In this document: piece after piece, positions 9,004 to 18,047 of the stretch
How the letters are laid out: every line of letters starts with the position of its first letter
Numbering within the stretch: the stretch's first letter is position 1
Source: Burkholderia cepacia
GTDB taxonomy: Bacteria; Pseudomonadota; Gammaproteobacteria; Burkholderiales; Burkholderiaceae
Assembly (NCBI RefSeq): GCF_001039005.1
Contig: NZ_LDWR01000004.1
Location: 62,001-126,000, forward strand
Direction: 5' to 3'
DNA length: 64,000 bases
The notes under the pieces: generated by a model
What the model was told of the DNA's origin: nothing
Seen by the model: only the letters and a program-made list of their open reading frames with translations
Databases searched by the model: none
Made by a program: the position numbers and the translations under genes

Positions 9004-9768
9004 ATGGAGTCTCGTGTGTCTTCAAGACGCCTCTTCCGTCCGCTGCTCGCCGTTCTGTTGATCGGCGGAGCGGGCCTTATGAGCGCTGCCCAAGCGCAGA
9101 CCAAGCCCACGGAGCAAGCGCACGCCCAGCAGGCGCCGCTCAAGGCACCCGATACCATGGCCGAGCGCGTGCGCGGCTGTACTGCATGCCATGGCGTCCA
9201 CGGCCAGGGCACGGACAACGACTACTTCCCGCGTCTTGCCGGCAAGCCGGCCGAGTACCTGTACAACCAGCTCGTCAACTTCCGTGACGGTCGGCGCAAG
9301 TACCCGCCGATGAACTACCTGCTGACGTACCTGAACGACGACTACCTGCGCGAAATCGCCGAGCACTTCTCGGCCGAGCGTCCGCCGTACCCGACGCCGG
9401 CCAAGCCGACGCTGCCGGCCGCGACGCTCGCACGCGGCAAGCAGCTCGTCACGCAGGGCGATCCGTCCCGCAAGCTGCCGGCCTGCGCGGCCTGCCACGG
9501 CGCGGGGCTGACCGGCATGCAGCCGGCGATCCCCGGCCTCGTCGGCCTGCACGCCGATTACCTGAGCGCGCAGCTCGGCGCATGGCGCTCGGGCAACCGC
9601 CACGCCAAGGCACCCGACTGCATGCACGACATCGCATCGAAGCTTTCCGACGAAGACGTGACGGCCGTGACCGCGTGGCTCGCCGCGCAACCGGCGCCCG
9701 CCAACCCCGTGCCGGCCCCGGCGCGTTCGATGAAGACTCCGCTCGCCTGCGGCAGCGAACCGCAATAA
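9004..9768 (+). CDS. Di-heme cytochrome c (c4-like)
   Basis: A 254-residue exported protein. A signal peptide (residues 1 to about 31, ending SAAQA) is followed by two cytochrome c domains with heme motifs CTACH (59-63) and CAACH (161-165), the two-domain layout of cytochrome c4. The last segment is Pro/Ala-rich and carries a lone cysteine. It would act in the periplasm as an electron shuttle. The ATG at 9004 has no clear ribosome site; a GTG at 9016 has GGAG upstream and is an equally possible start. The next gene follows after 19 bases, so the two form an operon and probably hand electrons to each other. Confidence 0.9.
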   Translation: MESRVSSRRLFRPLLAVLLIGGAGLMSAAQAQTKPTEQAHAQQAPLKAPDTMAERVRGCTACHGVHGQGTDNDYFPRLAGKPAEYLYNQLVNFRDGRRKYPPMNYLLTYLNDDYLREIAEHFSAERPPYPTPAKPTLPAATLARGKQLVTQGDPSRKLPACAACHGAGLTGMQPAIPGLVGLHADYLSAQLGAWRSGNRHAKAPDCMHDIASKLSDEDVTAVTAWLAAQPAPANPVPAPARSMKTPLACGSEPQ

Positions 9769-9787
9769 GGCAAGGGAGACAGACACA

Positions 9788-11086
9788 ATGAAACGCAAGT
9801 CCCTGTTTGCACTCTCGGCCGTCGCGATCGTCGCGGCCGCCGCCCTCGTGCCGGTCCTGTGGCCGGGCAACGACACGCTGCACGGCGCATCCGCCGTCGC
9901 CGCGACGCCGGCCGACCAGGCCGCGCTGATCAAGAAGGGCGAATACCTCGCGCGCGTCGGCGACTGTATCGCGTGCCACACCGTGCGCGGCGGCAAGTCG
10001 TTCGCGGGCGGCCTGCCGATGGCGACGCCGTTCGGCACGATGTACACGCCGAACATCACGCCGGACGACCAGGCCGGCATCGGCAAGTGGACGTCGGACG
10101 ACTTCTACCGCGCGATGCACACGGGTCGCTCGAAGGACGGCAGCCTGCTCTACCCGGGCTTCCCGTTCGCGAGCTACACGAAGGTCACGCGCTCGGATTC
10201 GGATGCGATCTACGCGTACCTGCGCTCGGTCGCGCCGGTGTCGGTGCCGAGCCGTCCGCACGAACTGAAGTTCCCGTTCAACAACCGCAACCTGCTGATC
10301 GGCTGGCGCACGCTGTTCTTCAAGGAAGGCGAGTACAAGCCGGATCCGACGAAGTCGGTCGAGTGGAACCGCGGTGCCTACCTCGTCGAAGGCCTCGGCC
10401 ACTGCTCGATGTGCCACACGTCGATCAACATGATGGGCGGCCCGGTGAGCTCGTCGGCGTTCGCCGGCGGCCTGATCCCGCTGCAGAACTGGTATGCGCC
10501 GTCGCTGACGAACGACAAGGAACTCGGCCTCGGCGACTGGCACGTGCAGGAGCTGTCCGACCTGCTGCAAGCCGGCGTGTCGCACAAGGGCGCGGTGTTC
10601 GGCCCGATGGCGGACGTGGTCCACAACAGCCTGCAGTACATGAGCGACGAAGATACGCGCGCGATGTCGACGTACCTGAAGTCGATCCCGCAGAAGGCTG
10701 AAGCGCCGAAGAACATGCAGTACGAGCCGTCGAAGCAGTTCGGCAACGCGCTGTTCGACCAGGGCAAGAAGATTTACGCGGACAACTGCGCGACCTGCCA
10801 CGCCGAAACGGGCTCGGGCAAGCCGCCGGCCTACCCGCCGCTCGCGGGCAACCACTCGATCATGATGGAATCGGCGGTCAACCCGATCCGCATGGTGCTG
10901 AATGGTGGTTATCCGCCGAGCACGTTCAAGAACCCGCGTCCGTACGGCATGCCGCCGTTCGCGCAGTCGCTGTCGAACCAGGAAGTCGCAGCAGTGGTAA
11001 CGTACATCCGGATGTCCTGGGGCAACAACGGTACGCCGATCTCGCCACAACAGGTGAGTGACCTGCGTTCCGCGCCGCTTGACTAA
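9788..11086 (+). CDS. Tri-heme cytochrome c, alcohol-dehydrogenase cytochrome subunit type
   Basis: A 432-residue protein with an N-terminal signal anchor (residues 7-25) and three heme-binding motifs: CIACH (60-64), CSMCH (206-210) and CATCH (334-338). Three c-type domains in this spacing are the mark of the membrane-bound cytochrome subunit of PQQ- or flavin-linked alcohol and gluconate dehydrogenases, which pass electrons to ubiquinone. No dehydrogenase subunit is adjacent, so the partner must be encoded elsewhere or the protein works with the upstream di-heme cytochrome. GGGAGA precedes the ATG. A strong terminator follows. Confidence 0.9.
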   Translation: MKRKSLFALSAVAIVAAAALVPVLWPGNDTLHGASAVAATPADQAALIKKGEYLARVGDCIACHTVRGGKSFAGGLPMATPFGTMYTPNITPDDQAGIGKWTSDDFYRAMHTGRSKDGSLLYPGFPFASYTKVTRSDSDAIYAYLRSVAPVSVPSRPHELKFPFNNRNLLIGWRTLFFKEGEYKPDPTKSVEWNRGAYLVEGLGHCSMCHTSINMMGGPVSSSAFAGGLIPLQNWYAPSLTNDKELGLGDWHVQELSDLLQAGVSHKGAVFGPMADVVHNSLQYMSDEDTRAMSTYLKSIPQKAEAPKNMQYEPSKQFGNALFDQGKKIYADNCATCHAETGSGKPPAYPPLAGNHSIMMESAVNPIRMVLNGGYPPSTFKNPRPYGMPPFAQSLSNQEVAAVVTYIRMSWGNNGTPISPQQVSDLRSAPLD

Positions 11087-11104
11087 ATAACGCGTGACGC
11101 AAAC

Positions 11105-11146
11105 GGGGCGCGGCTGCGGGAAACCGCAGCCGCGCCCCTTTGCTTT
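11105..11146 (+). terminator. Intrinsic terminator of the cytochrome operon
   Basis: GGGGCGCGGCTGCGG (11105-11119) pairs perfectly with CCGCAGCCGCGCCCC (11124-11138) around a 4-base loop, followed by a T-rich tract (TTTGCTTTTT). Confidence 0.88.
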
Positions 11147-11213
11147 TTGCGACGCCAGTCCCCGCGCGGGCCGCGCGAGGTGTCGCCGATCATAAAACTC
11201 AAGAGTGGTATCT

Positions 11214-12659
11214 ATGTCTTTCGAATCTCTCGGCCTGGCCGAACCGCTTGTCAAGGCGGTCAACGAGCTCGGCTACACGTCGCCGACTCCGATCCAGCAG
11301 CAGGCGATCCCCGCCGTGCTCGGCGGCGGCGACCTGCTCGCCGGCGCGCAAACGGGCACCGGCAAGACCGCCGGCTTCACGCTGCCGATCCTGCAGCGCC
11401 TGCACACGTACTACGCCGAACATCGCGGCGCGAAGCGCGCGGTGCGCGCGCTGATCCTCACGCCGACGCGCGAACTCGCCGCCCAGGTCGAGGAAAGCGT
11501 GCGCGCATACAGCAAGTACCTGAAGCTGCGTTCGACCGTGATGTTCGGCGGCGTCAGCATCAATCCGCAGATCGATGCGCTCAAGCGCGGCGTCGACATC
11601 GTCGTCGCGACGCCGGGGCGTCTGCTCGACCACATGCAGCAGAAGACGATCGACCTGTCGGATCTCGACATCCTCGTGCTCGACGAAGCCGACCGGATGC
11701 TCGACATGGGCTTCATCCACGACATCAAGCGCGTGCTCGCGAAGCTGCCGCCGCAGCGCCAGAACCTGCTGTTCTCGGCCACCTTCTCCGACGAGATCAA
11801 GGCGCTCGCCGACAGCCTGCTCGACTCGCCCGCGCTGATCGAAGTCGCGCGCCGCAACACGACCGCCGAAAGCGTCGCGCAGAAGATCCACCCGGTCGAC
11901 CGCGACCGCAAGCGCGAGCTGCTCACGCACCTGATCCGCGAACACAACTGGTTCCAGGTGCTCGTGTTCACGCGCACGAAGCACGGCGCGAACCGCCTTG
12001 CCGAGCAGTTGACGAAGGACGGCATCAGCGCGATGGCGATCCACGGCAACAAGAGCCAGTCGGCACGCACACGCGCGCTGGCCGAGTTCAAGAACAGCAC
12101 GCTGCAGGTGCTTGTCGCGACCGACATCGCCGCGCGCGGGATCGACATCGACCAGTTGCCGCACGTCGTCAACTTCGACCTGCCGAACGTGCCCGAGGAT
12201 TACGTGCACCGGATCGGCCGCACGGGCCGCGCGGGCGCGACCGGCGAAGCCGTGTCGCTCGTGTGCGTCGACGAGAAGCAACTGCTGCGCGACATCGAGC
12301 GGCTGATCAAGCGCGAGATTCCGCAGGAAGTGATCGCGGGCTTCGAACCCGATCCGAACGTGAAGCCGGAGCCGATCCAGCAACGCCGCGGGCAACAACA
12401 GCCGCGCGGCGGTGGCGGTGGTGGCGGCGGCAATCGCCAGCCGCGCGCGGGCGGCTCAGGCCAGCCGGCCGCGAAACGCGAAGGCAGCGCGCAACCGAAA
12501 GCGGCGCAGCCGAAGGCCGCGAAGCCGCGCACGCAAGGCGGCGCCGGCGGCACCGGCGGACGCCCGTCGGGCGGCGGCAACAGCGCGCGCCCGGCGAGCG
12601 GCAACGCCGCGCACCCGAACCGCAATCGTTCGTCGCGCAGCGGCCAGCGCGGTCACTGA
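11214..12659 (+). CDS. rhlE: DEAD-box ATP-dependent RNA helicase, RhlE type
   Basis: A 481-residue helicase with Q motif ([10 protein letters not shown], about 23-32), Walker A AQTGTGKT (45-52), DEAD box (157-160), SAT (188-190) and [10 protein letters not shown] in the second RecA domain. After about residue 380 the protein becomes a low-complexity Gly/Arg/Ala/Pro/Gln tail, common in RhlE proteins and used for RNA binding. It probably remodels rRNA or mRNA and acts with the degradosome in the cytoplasm. The start is the ATG at 11214; a GTG nine bases earlier is possible. Its stop overlaps the stop of the convergent next gene by seven bases. Confidence 0.93.
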   Translation: MSFESLGLAEPLVKAVNELGYTSPTPIQQQAIPAVLGGGDLLAGAQTGTGKTAGFTLPILQRLHTYYAEHRGAKRAVRALILTPTRELAAQVEESVRAYSKYLKLRSTVMFGGVSINPQIDALKRGVDIVVATPGRLLDHMQQKTIDLSDLDILVLDEADRMLDMGFIHDIKRVLAKLPPQRQNLLFSATFSDEIKALADSLLDSPALIEVARRNTTAESVAQKIHPVDRDRKRELLTHLIREHNWFQVLVFTRTKHGANRLAEQLTKDGISAMAIHGNKSQSARTRALAEFKNSTLQVLVATDIAARGIDIDQLPHVVNFDLPNVPEDYVHRIGRTGRAGATGEAVSLVCVDEKQLLRDIERLIKREIPQEVIAGFEPDPNVKPEPIQQRRGQQQPRGGGGGGGGNRQPRAGGSGQPAAKREGSAQPKAAQPKAAKPRTQGGAGGTGGRPSGGGNSARPASGNAAHPNRNRSSRSGQRGH

Positions 12660-13159
12660 AGCCGCTCGGCCGCGCGCCGCAGGTGCTCGACCTGGCGTTG
12701 CCAGCGTGCGAGCACCGCGGCGCGCTCCCCTTCCAGCGTGAACGTGACGCCTGTCGCGAGACGCGCATAACCGACCCGCTGTGCATCGCCGTGCGCGATC
12801 GTCGCAGCGAATCCGGCCAGTCCGCCGAAGTCGCCTTCGAGCGGCTCGAGCCTCAATTGCGCCTGAAAGAACGCGCCGTCCGCGACCAGCGTCAACGCGG
12901 CCGCGCGCCGTTGTGCGAGCGCGCGCGCCGCACGCGATTGCGGCCATAACGCGAGCAGCAGCGTGCATGCATCGTGCGCATAGATTTCGCCGACACCGAG
13001 CAGCGTCGTGCGCAACTGGCCGTCGTCGGTCGCGACGATCAAGGATGCCGCGATATCGGCATGACGCTCGAGCGCGGTGCCGTCGAACAGCGAGACGACG
13101 GCCGGCGGCCACGCGTCGAACGTCCATTGTTCGAGCGCGTGGCGATGGGTATCGGTCAT
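12653..13159 (-). CDS. Conserved protein of unknown function, possibly FMN-binding split-barrel
   Basis: A 168-residue protein I do not recognise with confidence. It has a central hydrophobic core ([19 protein letters not shown]) and a conserved-looking stretch [22 protein letters not shown]. The alternation resembles the pyridoxamine-phosphate-oxidase-like split barrel, but no flavin-binding residues can be assigned by eye. Codon use is like its neighbours and its 3' end overlaps that of rhlE on the other strand. A 70-bp gap separates it from the ferritin-like gene upstream on the same strand, so the two may be cotranscribed. Confidence 0.75.
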   Translation of the reverse strand: MTDTHRHALEQWTFDAWPPAVVSLFDGTALERHADIAASLIVATDDGQLRTTLLGVGEIYAHDACTLLLALWPQSRAARALAQRRAAALTLVADGAFFQAQLRLEPLEGDFGGLAGFAATIAHGDAQRVGYARLATGVTFTLEGERAAVLARWQRQVEHLRRAAERLQ

Positions 13160-13229
13160 GGTGGCGTGGCCCTGGTACGGATCGGATGTCGATGCGCCAG
13201 CATACGCCCGACAGGCCGCGCCGCGGCGA

Positions 13230-14057
13230 TCAGCGCAGGAATACGTGCCGCGTGATCTTCGTGAGCGGATAGTGGACGCCCGGCTGGATCTTCGCGGGCA
13301 GGTCGAGCGGCTTGAGCAGCATCTTCACGCACATGTCGGCCGACAGGTTGCGCCGCACGAGCGTACTGATGCGCGCGGCGCGTTCGCGGTTGTACTGGCT
13401 GTCGCCGACGCGATCCGGATAGCGGACTGCGAACACGTGGCGCAACGCAATCTCCGAATCCTCGTTCTTGATTTCCATCACGCGGCGCATCAGCGCGCCG
13501 AGCACCGCGAGCCGGCCATTGCCTTCGAGTTTGTTGTACTTCTTGAAGAACTTGAAGAAGTGCTTGTAGTGACGCACTTCGTCCGTGCGGATGTTGTCGG
13601 TGATTTCCTTCAACACGGGCTCGTCGGAGCACTCGTTGATCGCGCGATAGAGCGTGGCCGTGCCTGTCTCGACGACGCAGCGCGCGACCATCTCGAGCGC
13701 GCGGGTCTTCTCGAATGCCTCGACCTTGCAGGTCTTCGAATACTCGGCGAAGAAATTCGCGAACGCGGTATCCCAGTCGAACTCGGGCCACACGTGCGCG
13801 ATGTACGCCTTCAGCGCGCGGCCATGCTGCAATTCTTCGTGCTCCCATGCATTGTTGAGCCACGCCGATACTTCAGGATCGTCGTTGAAGAATTCGCTCA
13901 GATTGCTCGTGTAGAGATCCGAGCCGCTTTCGATGAACGACGATGCGCACAGCAACAGCAGCAGATCTTCGTTCGCGGCGGCACGCTGACGATCGATCCG
14001 GTTCAGGTCGATGTCCTCGATTCGCCACGGCATCACATGTGTCGTTTCGGTGTGCAT
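13230..14057 (-). CDS. Ferritin-like di-iron protein of unknown function
   Basis: A 275-residue, mostly helical protein. A full set of di-iron carboxylate ligands can be read: E43 (FIESGSD), E75 and H78 (EELQH), E130 (VVETGT), E160 and H163 (DEVRHYKH). This E / ExxH / E / ExxH arrangement is that of four-helix-bundle ferritin-like oxidases and desaturases. The substrate is unknown; neither a ferredoxin nor a pathway gene is adjacent. The ATG at 14057 has GGGAG upstream. The C-terminal 70 residues form a basic extension beyond the bundle. The fold and metal site are well supported and the function is not. Confidence 0.87.
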   Translation of the reverse strand: MHTETTHVMPWRIEDIDLNRIDRQRAAANEDLLLLLCASSFIESGSDLYTSNLSEFFNDDPEVSAWLNNAWEHEELQHGRALKAYIAHVWPEFDWDTAFANFFAEYSKTCKVEAFEKTRALEMVARCVVETGTATLYRAINECSDEPVLKEITDNIRTDEVRHYKHFFKFFKKYNKLEGNGRLAVLGALMRRVMEIKNEDSEIALRHVFAVRYPDRVGDSQYNRERAARISTLVRRNLSADMCVKMLLKPLDLPAKIQPGVHYPLTKITRHVFLR

Positions 14058-14370
14058 GGTGGTGCGCTCCCAGTCGTCGTGCAGGGGCCGGCCCATGCCT
14101 TCGGCACAGGCGCCAACCGTCCAGCAGGCGGCGTTTTACTTGCGTTTATAGTGAATCGGTCCGGCCGAACCATCCTGGCATCTTAGCCGGACTTTGATGT
14201 TCGTGCTCCAGAGCACTGACCATACCGGACAAGCGCAGTTCCGCGGCGTCTGTTGCCGTTCGTTAGACGAGTCCTTCGAACCCGTCGCGCCCGCTCGACG
14301 ACACGGGCCGCACCAAACGAAACGGGCGGCCATGCGGCCGCCCGTCGAGCATCGAAATGGAAGCGAACCG
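14058..14370. other. 313-bp intergenic region
   Basis: Lies upstream of the ferritin-like gene and downstream of the gamma-glutamyltransferase gene, both on the minus strand. It holds the terminator at 14322-14345 and an AT-richer stretch near 14135-14155 that may carry the ferritin-like promoter. No gene is seen. Confidence 0.5.
14322..14345 (-). terminator. Hairpin terminator after the gamma-glutamyltransferase gene
   Basis: ACGGGCGGCC (14322-14331) and GGCCGCCCGT (14336-14345) form a perfect 10-bp stem with a 4-base loop. Read on the minus strand it is followed by TTTCGTTT, a weak U tract. Confidence 0.65.
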
Positions 14371-16011
14371 TCAGAAACCGGCCGCCAGACCGTCGCGCCG
14401 GCTGTCGCTCGCGGCCACGTAGCCACGCTCGCGATCGTCGCGGTCGAGACGACAGATGAACTGCCCCGAACCGAAATCCATGTAAGGATCGTCGATCGAC
14501 TTGATCGTGTGGCCGCGTGCGGCCAGCCCATCGACGGTCGCGCGATTCATCGTCGCCTCGACGTCGAGCGTGAAGTCGCGGTTGACCTTCCAGCGCGGCG
14601 CATCGCATGCGGCCTGCGGTTGCTGCCCGTAGCCGAGCATCCGCACGACGGTCTGCAGATGGCCCTGCGGTTGCATGTCGCCGCCCATCACGCCGAAGCT
14701 CATCACGGCCTCGGTGCGGCCGTCGACCTCCTCGGTGACGAACGCCGGGATGATCGTGTGGAACGGCCGCTTGCCGCCCGCGACGACGTTCGGCGAAGCC
14801 GGATCCATCGAGAAGCCGTGCCCGCGGTTCTGCAGCGCAATGCCGGTGCCGGGCACGACGAGCCCCGAACCGAAGCCCATGTAGTTCGACTGGATGAAGC
14901 TCACCATCATCCCGCGCTCATCGGCCGCCGACAGGTAGATCGTGCCGCCCGAATGCGGCCGGCCGGCGCCGAAGTGCGTCGCACGCGCGGGATCGATCAG
15001 CTTCGCGCGTTCGGCGAGGTACGCATCGTCGAGCATCTGCTCGGGCGTGACTTCCATCGCGCGCGGATCGGCGACATAACGATAGACGTCCGCGAACGCG
15101 AGCTTCATTGCCTCGATCTGCAGATGCTGCGAGTCGACCGAATCGACCGGCCATTCGGTCACGCCCGCATGCTCGGCGATGCCGAGCGCGATCAGCGCGG
15201 CGATGCCCTGCCCGTTCGGCGGAATCTCGTGAATCGTGTGGCGGCCGAAGCGCTTGCCGATCGGCTCGACCCATTCCGGCCGATACGCACGCAGGTCGGC
15301 TTCGGTCAGCGCGCCGCCGCCTTCGCGGGAGAACGCGGCGATGCGTTCGGCCAGCGCGCCCTCGTAGAACGCGCGCGCGCCGTCCTTCGCAAGCGTGCGC
15401 AGCGTCTGCGCATGGCCGGGCAGGCACACGCGCTCGCCGACGAGCGGCGCACGGCCGCGCGACATGAAGGTCTCCGCGAAACCAGGCAGCCCCTGCAGCG
15501 CGGGCACGGCGGCCGCCCACTTGTGCGCGACGATCGGCGGCACCGCATAACCGCGCTCCGCGATCTCGATCGCCGGCTCGAGCAGGTCCGCGAACGGCAG
15601 CGAACCGAACTTCGCGTGCAGCGCTTCCCAGCCCGCGATCACACCCGGCACGGTGACGGTATCCCAGCCGCGCGTCGGCTTGTTCGCGAAGCCGTGCGCA
15701 TCCTCGCCGTGGCGCTTGCGGAAATAGTCGACGTTCCACGCGGACGGCGCGACGCCCGACGCGTTCAGCCCGGACAGCCGCTCGCCGTCCCACACGAGCG
15801 CGAACGCGTCGCCACCGAGCCCGCACGACACGGGCTCGACGACCGTGATCGCGGCGGCGGCGGCCAGCGCCGCGTCGACCGCATTGCCGCCCTTCCACAG
15901 CATCCGCAGCCCGGCCTGCGCGGCGAGCGGGTGCGACGTCGACACGACGTTGCGCGCGAACACCGGAATGCGGGTCGTCGGATACGGGTTGTGCCAGTTG
16001 AAGCCAGTCAT
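14371..16011 (-). CDS. Gamma-glutamyltransferase family protein, YwrD type
   Basis: A 546-residue N-terminal-nucleophile hydrolase. The family signature EPVSCGLGGDAFALVW is near residue 70, and the autoprocessing and catalytic threonine lies in SGGTIYLS (Thr357), where the precursor would be cut into large and small subunits. The N-terminus (YPTTRIPVFARNVVSTSHPLAAQAGL) resembles Bacillus YwrD-like members rather than periplasmic Ggt, and there is no signal peptide, so it is probably cytoplasmic. The natural gamma-glutamyl substrate is unknown. The start at 16011 has GAGG upstream; a longer 5' extension lacks similarity. It is divergent from glpR. Confidence 0.9.
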   Translation of the reverse strand: MTGFNWHNPYPTTRIPVFARNVVSTSHPLAAQAGLRMLWKGGNAVDAALAAAAAITVVEPVSCGLGGDAFALVWDGERLSGLNASGVAPSAWNVDYFRKRHGEDAHGFANKPTRGWDTVTVPGVIAGWEALHAKFGSLPFADLLEPAIEIAERGYAVPPIVAHKWAAAVPALQGLPGFAETFMSRGRAPLVGERVCLPGHAQTLRTLAKDGARAFYEGALAERIAAFSREGGGALTEADLRAYRPEWVEPIGKRFGRHTIHEIPPNGQGIAALIALGIAEHAGVTEWPVDSVDSQHLQIEAMKLAFADVYRYVADPRAMEVTPEQMLDDAYLAERAKLIDPARATHFGAGRPHSGGTIYLSAADERGMMVSFIQSNYMGFGSGLVVPGTGIALQNRGHGFSMDPASPNVVAGGKRPFHTIIPAFVTEEVDGRTEAVMSFGVMGGDMQPQGHLQTVVRMLGYGQQPQAACDAPRWKVNRDFTLDVEATMNRATVDGLAARGHTIKSIDDPYMDFGSGQFICRLDRDDRERGYVAASDSRRDGLAAGF

Positions 16012-16098
16012 CGGTTCCACCTCGTCGAAAGCTGAATGAGTGCGCGCCCGCGAGCGCGGGCAATCCGTCATTGCAGCGCGATCAGCGCAATCGTACAA

Positions 16099-16117
16099 AT
16101 TCATTTGTCACATGAAT
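16099..16117. promoter_or_regulatory. Inverted repeat in the gamma-glutamyltransferase/glpR gap
   Basis: ATTCAT (16099-16104) and ATGAAT (16112-16117) form a perfect 6-7-6 inverted repeat in an AT-rich patch. A third ATGAAT occurs at 16133-16138. It is a possible operator for either divergent gene; no regulator is assigned. Confidence 0.28.
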
Positions 16118-16224
16118 CAATGCGTTTTCCGCATGAATGACAGGCGACCACGCGCAGCAAGCCGGCCGAACGCCGTTACCGCCCTTACAATAGCCGCTCC
16201 GTCTCACGACACGACCATCGAGCC

Positions 16225-17004
16225 ATGACCCGAGATCCCCGCCTCACCCTCAACGCGCGTCAGCAGGAACTGCTCGAATGGGTGCAGCGCGACGGCTTCG
16301 TGACCGTCGACGATCTCGCCGCGCACTTCGCGGTAACGCCGCAGACGATCCGCCGCGACGTGAACTGGCTCGCCGACCTGAACCTGCTGCGCCGCTACCA
16401 CGGCGGCGCAAGCCTGCCGACCAGCTCGGAGAACGTGTCGTACACGGCGCGCCAGCGGATGTTCCACGACGAGAAGCGGCGCATCGCGGCGCTCGCCGCG
16501 TCGCATATCCCCGATCAGGCATCGCTGTTCATCAACCTCGGCACGACGACCGAGGAAGTCGCGCGCGCGCTGAACCGCCACCACGGGCTGCACGTGATCA
16601 CGAACAACCTGAACGTCGCGTCGATGATGAGCGGCTACCCCGACTGCGAGGTGCTGATCACCGGCGGCATCGTGCGGCCGTGGGACAAAGGCATCGTCGG
16701 CGAGCTCGCGATCGACTTCATCCGCCAGTTCAAGGTCGACTACGCGATCATCGGCACGTCGGCGATCGAGGCCGACGGCACGCTGCGCGATTTCGACACG
16801 CGCGAGGTGCGCGTCGCCGAGGCCATCATGCAGCACGCGCGCACGGTCTACCTCGTGACCGACCATTCGAAGGTCGGCCGTCCCGCGCTGGTGCGCCAGG
16901 GCCACCTGAGCCAGGTGCACGCGCTGTTCACCGACAAGCCGCTGCCGCCCGAAATGGCCGACACGGTGGCCGCCGCCGGCACCCAGGTGTTCGTCGCGGA
17001 ATGA
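16225..17004 (+). CDS. glpR: DeoR-family glycerol-3-phosphate regulon repressor
   Basis: A 259-residue DeoR regulator. A winged helix at residues 8-62 (FVTVDDLAAHFAVTPQTIRRDVNWLADLNLLRRYHGGA) precedes a ligand-binding domain with LGTTTEEVARAL, ITNNLNVA and ITGGIVRPWDKGIVG. These match GlpR, which represses glycerol and glycerol-3-phosphate genes until glycerol 3-phosphate binds. Its position before glpD-glpK-glpF on the same strand supports the name, though two small genes intervene. Start: ATG at 16225, close to the end of an AT-rich leader; the ribosome site is weak. Confidence 0.92.
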   Translation: MTRDPRLTLNARQQELLEWVQRDGFVTVDDLAAHFAVTPQTIRRDVNWLADLNLLRRYHGGASLPTSSENVSYTARQRMFHDEKRRIAALAASHIPDQASLFINLGTTTEEVARALNRHHGLHVITNNLNVASMMSGYPDCEVLITGGIVRPWDKGIVGELAIDFIRQFKVDYAIIGTSAIEADGTLRDFDTREVRVAEAIMQHARTVYLVTDHSKVGRPALVRQGHLSQVHALFTDKPLPPEMADTVAAAGTQVFVAE

Positions 17005-17307
17005 CGGTGGCGATGCTGCACCGCACCCGAAACTTCAAGTGAAATCAAGAAGTTGGCGGCGCAAGCGGACCGCTTGCGTGCGGCCCGGCTGTCAAACGGA
17101 AAATTAACGGGGCACGATTTGTCGTTGCCTGCGCGCTCGACTAGACTCCAGTTCCCCGGCCCGTTCGCCCGATCCGCCCGTGCCAAGGCGTGTGCGAATC
17201 TCAGGGTCGGCGAATACAGCTTTTCCCCCCAAGCCATACCCCCCGGGGTATCGTGCACCGGCGTTTGCGCCGGCCGCGCGGGCAGACCGGATGCCATGGA
17301 GAGAACG
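17005..17307. other. 303-bp intergenic region with a GC-palindrome
   Basis: Between glpR and a 65-codon gene. A longer in-frame extension of the small gene runs through here but lacks a ribosome site and family resemblance. The region holds the palindrome at 17236-17251. Nothing else is recognised. Confidence 0.5.
17236..17251. promoter_or_regulatory. Palindrome resembling a CsoR/RcnR-family operator
   Basis: ATACCCC and GGGGTAT flank two C residues. A C-run and G-run closed by TA on both sides is the form of type-1 operators of the CsoR/RcnR metal- or aldehyde-sensing repressors. It lies 57 bases before the small gene at 17308. No CsoR-like gene is in this window, so the link is a guess. 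Confidence 0.33.
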
Positions 17308-17505
17308 ATGCTGAGTCCGCATGAATTCGCCACGCTATTGCTTGTGAAGGACGCGCCTGACCAGCGCGACATGGATCGGGATGAACTGGACATCCTGCTC
17401 GAACAGCAGCTCGTCCGCCTGGAAGGGCTCGGCTCGGGGCGCAAATACTGCGTGACCGAGACCGGCGACGCCGCGTTGCGATCCATCAAGTACCGCTATT
17501 CGTAA
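17308..17505 (+). CDS. Small conserved-looking protein, unknown function
   Basis: A 65-residue acidic protein (MLSPHEFATLLLVKDAP at the N-terminus) with a helical first half and a C-terminal GRKYCVTETGDAALRSIKY segment that reads like a small winged-helix fragment. I do not recognise the family. GGAGAG sits four bases before the ATG at 17308, an excellent ribosome site that decides the start over ATGs upstream. Codon bias is typical of the genome. It lies between glpR and glpD without any evident functional link. Confidence 0.75.
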   Translation: MLSPHEFATLLLVKDAPDQRDMDRDELDILLEQQLVRLEGLGSGRKYCVTETGDAALRSIKYRYS

Positions 17506-17593
17506 AGCCACGCTGTTCCTGACCTGACCGCGCCGGCCGGATTCCCGGCCGCGCCGTCGCTCCCGCCTCCCCGCCCGTTCGCCGCGGCCTGCT

Positions 17594-17962
17594 TCAGCCG
17601 CCGCGCAGCGTCGGATCGACCGCCGCCCGCCAGCTGATGGCCTGCGCGCGCGCACCGTTGAAATACGCGATCCAGCCGGCGCGCGCCGCCGCGTCGGGCG
17701 CCACATAGCGCGTCGAAAGTTCGTTTACGAACCCGCAATAGTTCGCTTCGGTCAGCCCGCGATACCGTTTCGCCACATACGCGTCGTACAGCGTCGAATA
17801 GACCGGCTGCGCATCCGCGCCCCAGTCGCGCGCCGTGCCGCCGCACGACGTCTGCAGATCGACGAACGACGGCGCCCGCCAGTTGCCGGCCAGCGGCGGC
17901 GTGCCGGCGCTGCACCCGGCCAGAAGGACGGCGCACGCGCCGGCCCACATCCCAATACGCAT
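17594..17962 (-). CDS. Small putative lipoprotein
   Basis: A 122-residue protein with a short signal sequence and lipobox LLAGC (Cys17), so it is probably lipid-anchored. The mature part has three further cysteines and a helical region ending in a Trp-Arg-Ala-rich tail. No family is recognised. Start: the ATG with GAGGTG upstream. It lies on the strand opposite the glp genes, head to head with glpD. Confidence 0.75.
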   Translation of the reverse strand: MRIGMWAGACAVLLAGCSAGTPPLAGNWRAPSFVDLQTSCGGTARDWGADAQPVYSTLYDAYVAKRYRGLTEANYCGFVNELSTRYVAPDAAARAGWIAYFNGARAQAISWRAAVDPTLRGG

Positions 17963-18047
17963 GATTCACCTCGCGAAACGGTCGATTCCGCCAGTATCGT
18001 CCGGGATCGTGTCGCGCGCTACTGGCCCCGCTTCTTCGAACTTTACT

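Noticed and set aside
12390-12656. Repetitive GC-rich tract at the end of rhlE taken for a tandem repeat
   Set aside because: It encodes the normal low-complexity RNA-binding tail of RhlE; no fixed repeat unit.
12653-12659. Overlap of the rhlE stop with that of the next gene
   Set aside because: Convergent genes overlapping by a few bases are common in compact genomes; I see no attenuation or antisense signal.
17053-17307. A longer 150-residue version of the small protein between glpR and glpD
   Set aside because: The extra N-terminal part lacks a ribosome site and resembles non-coding sequence, while GGAGAG sits directly before the ATG at 17308.
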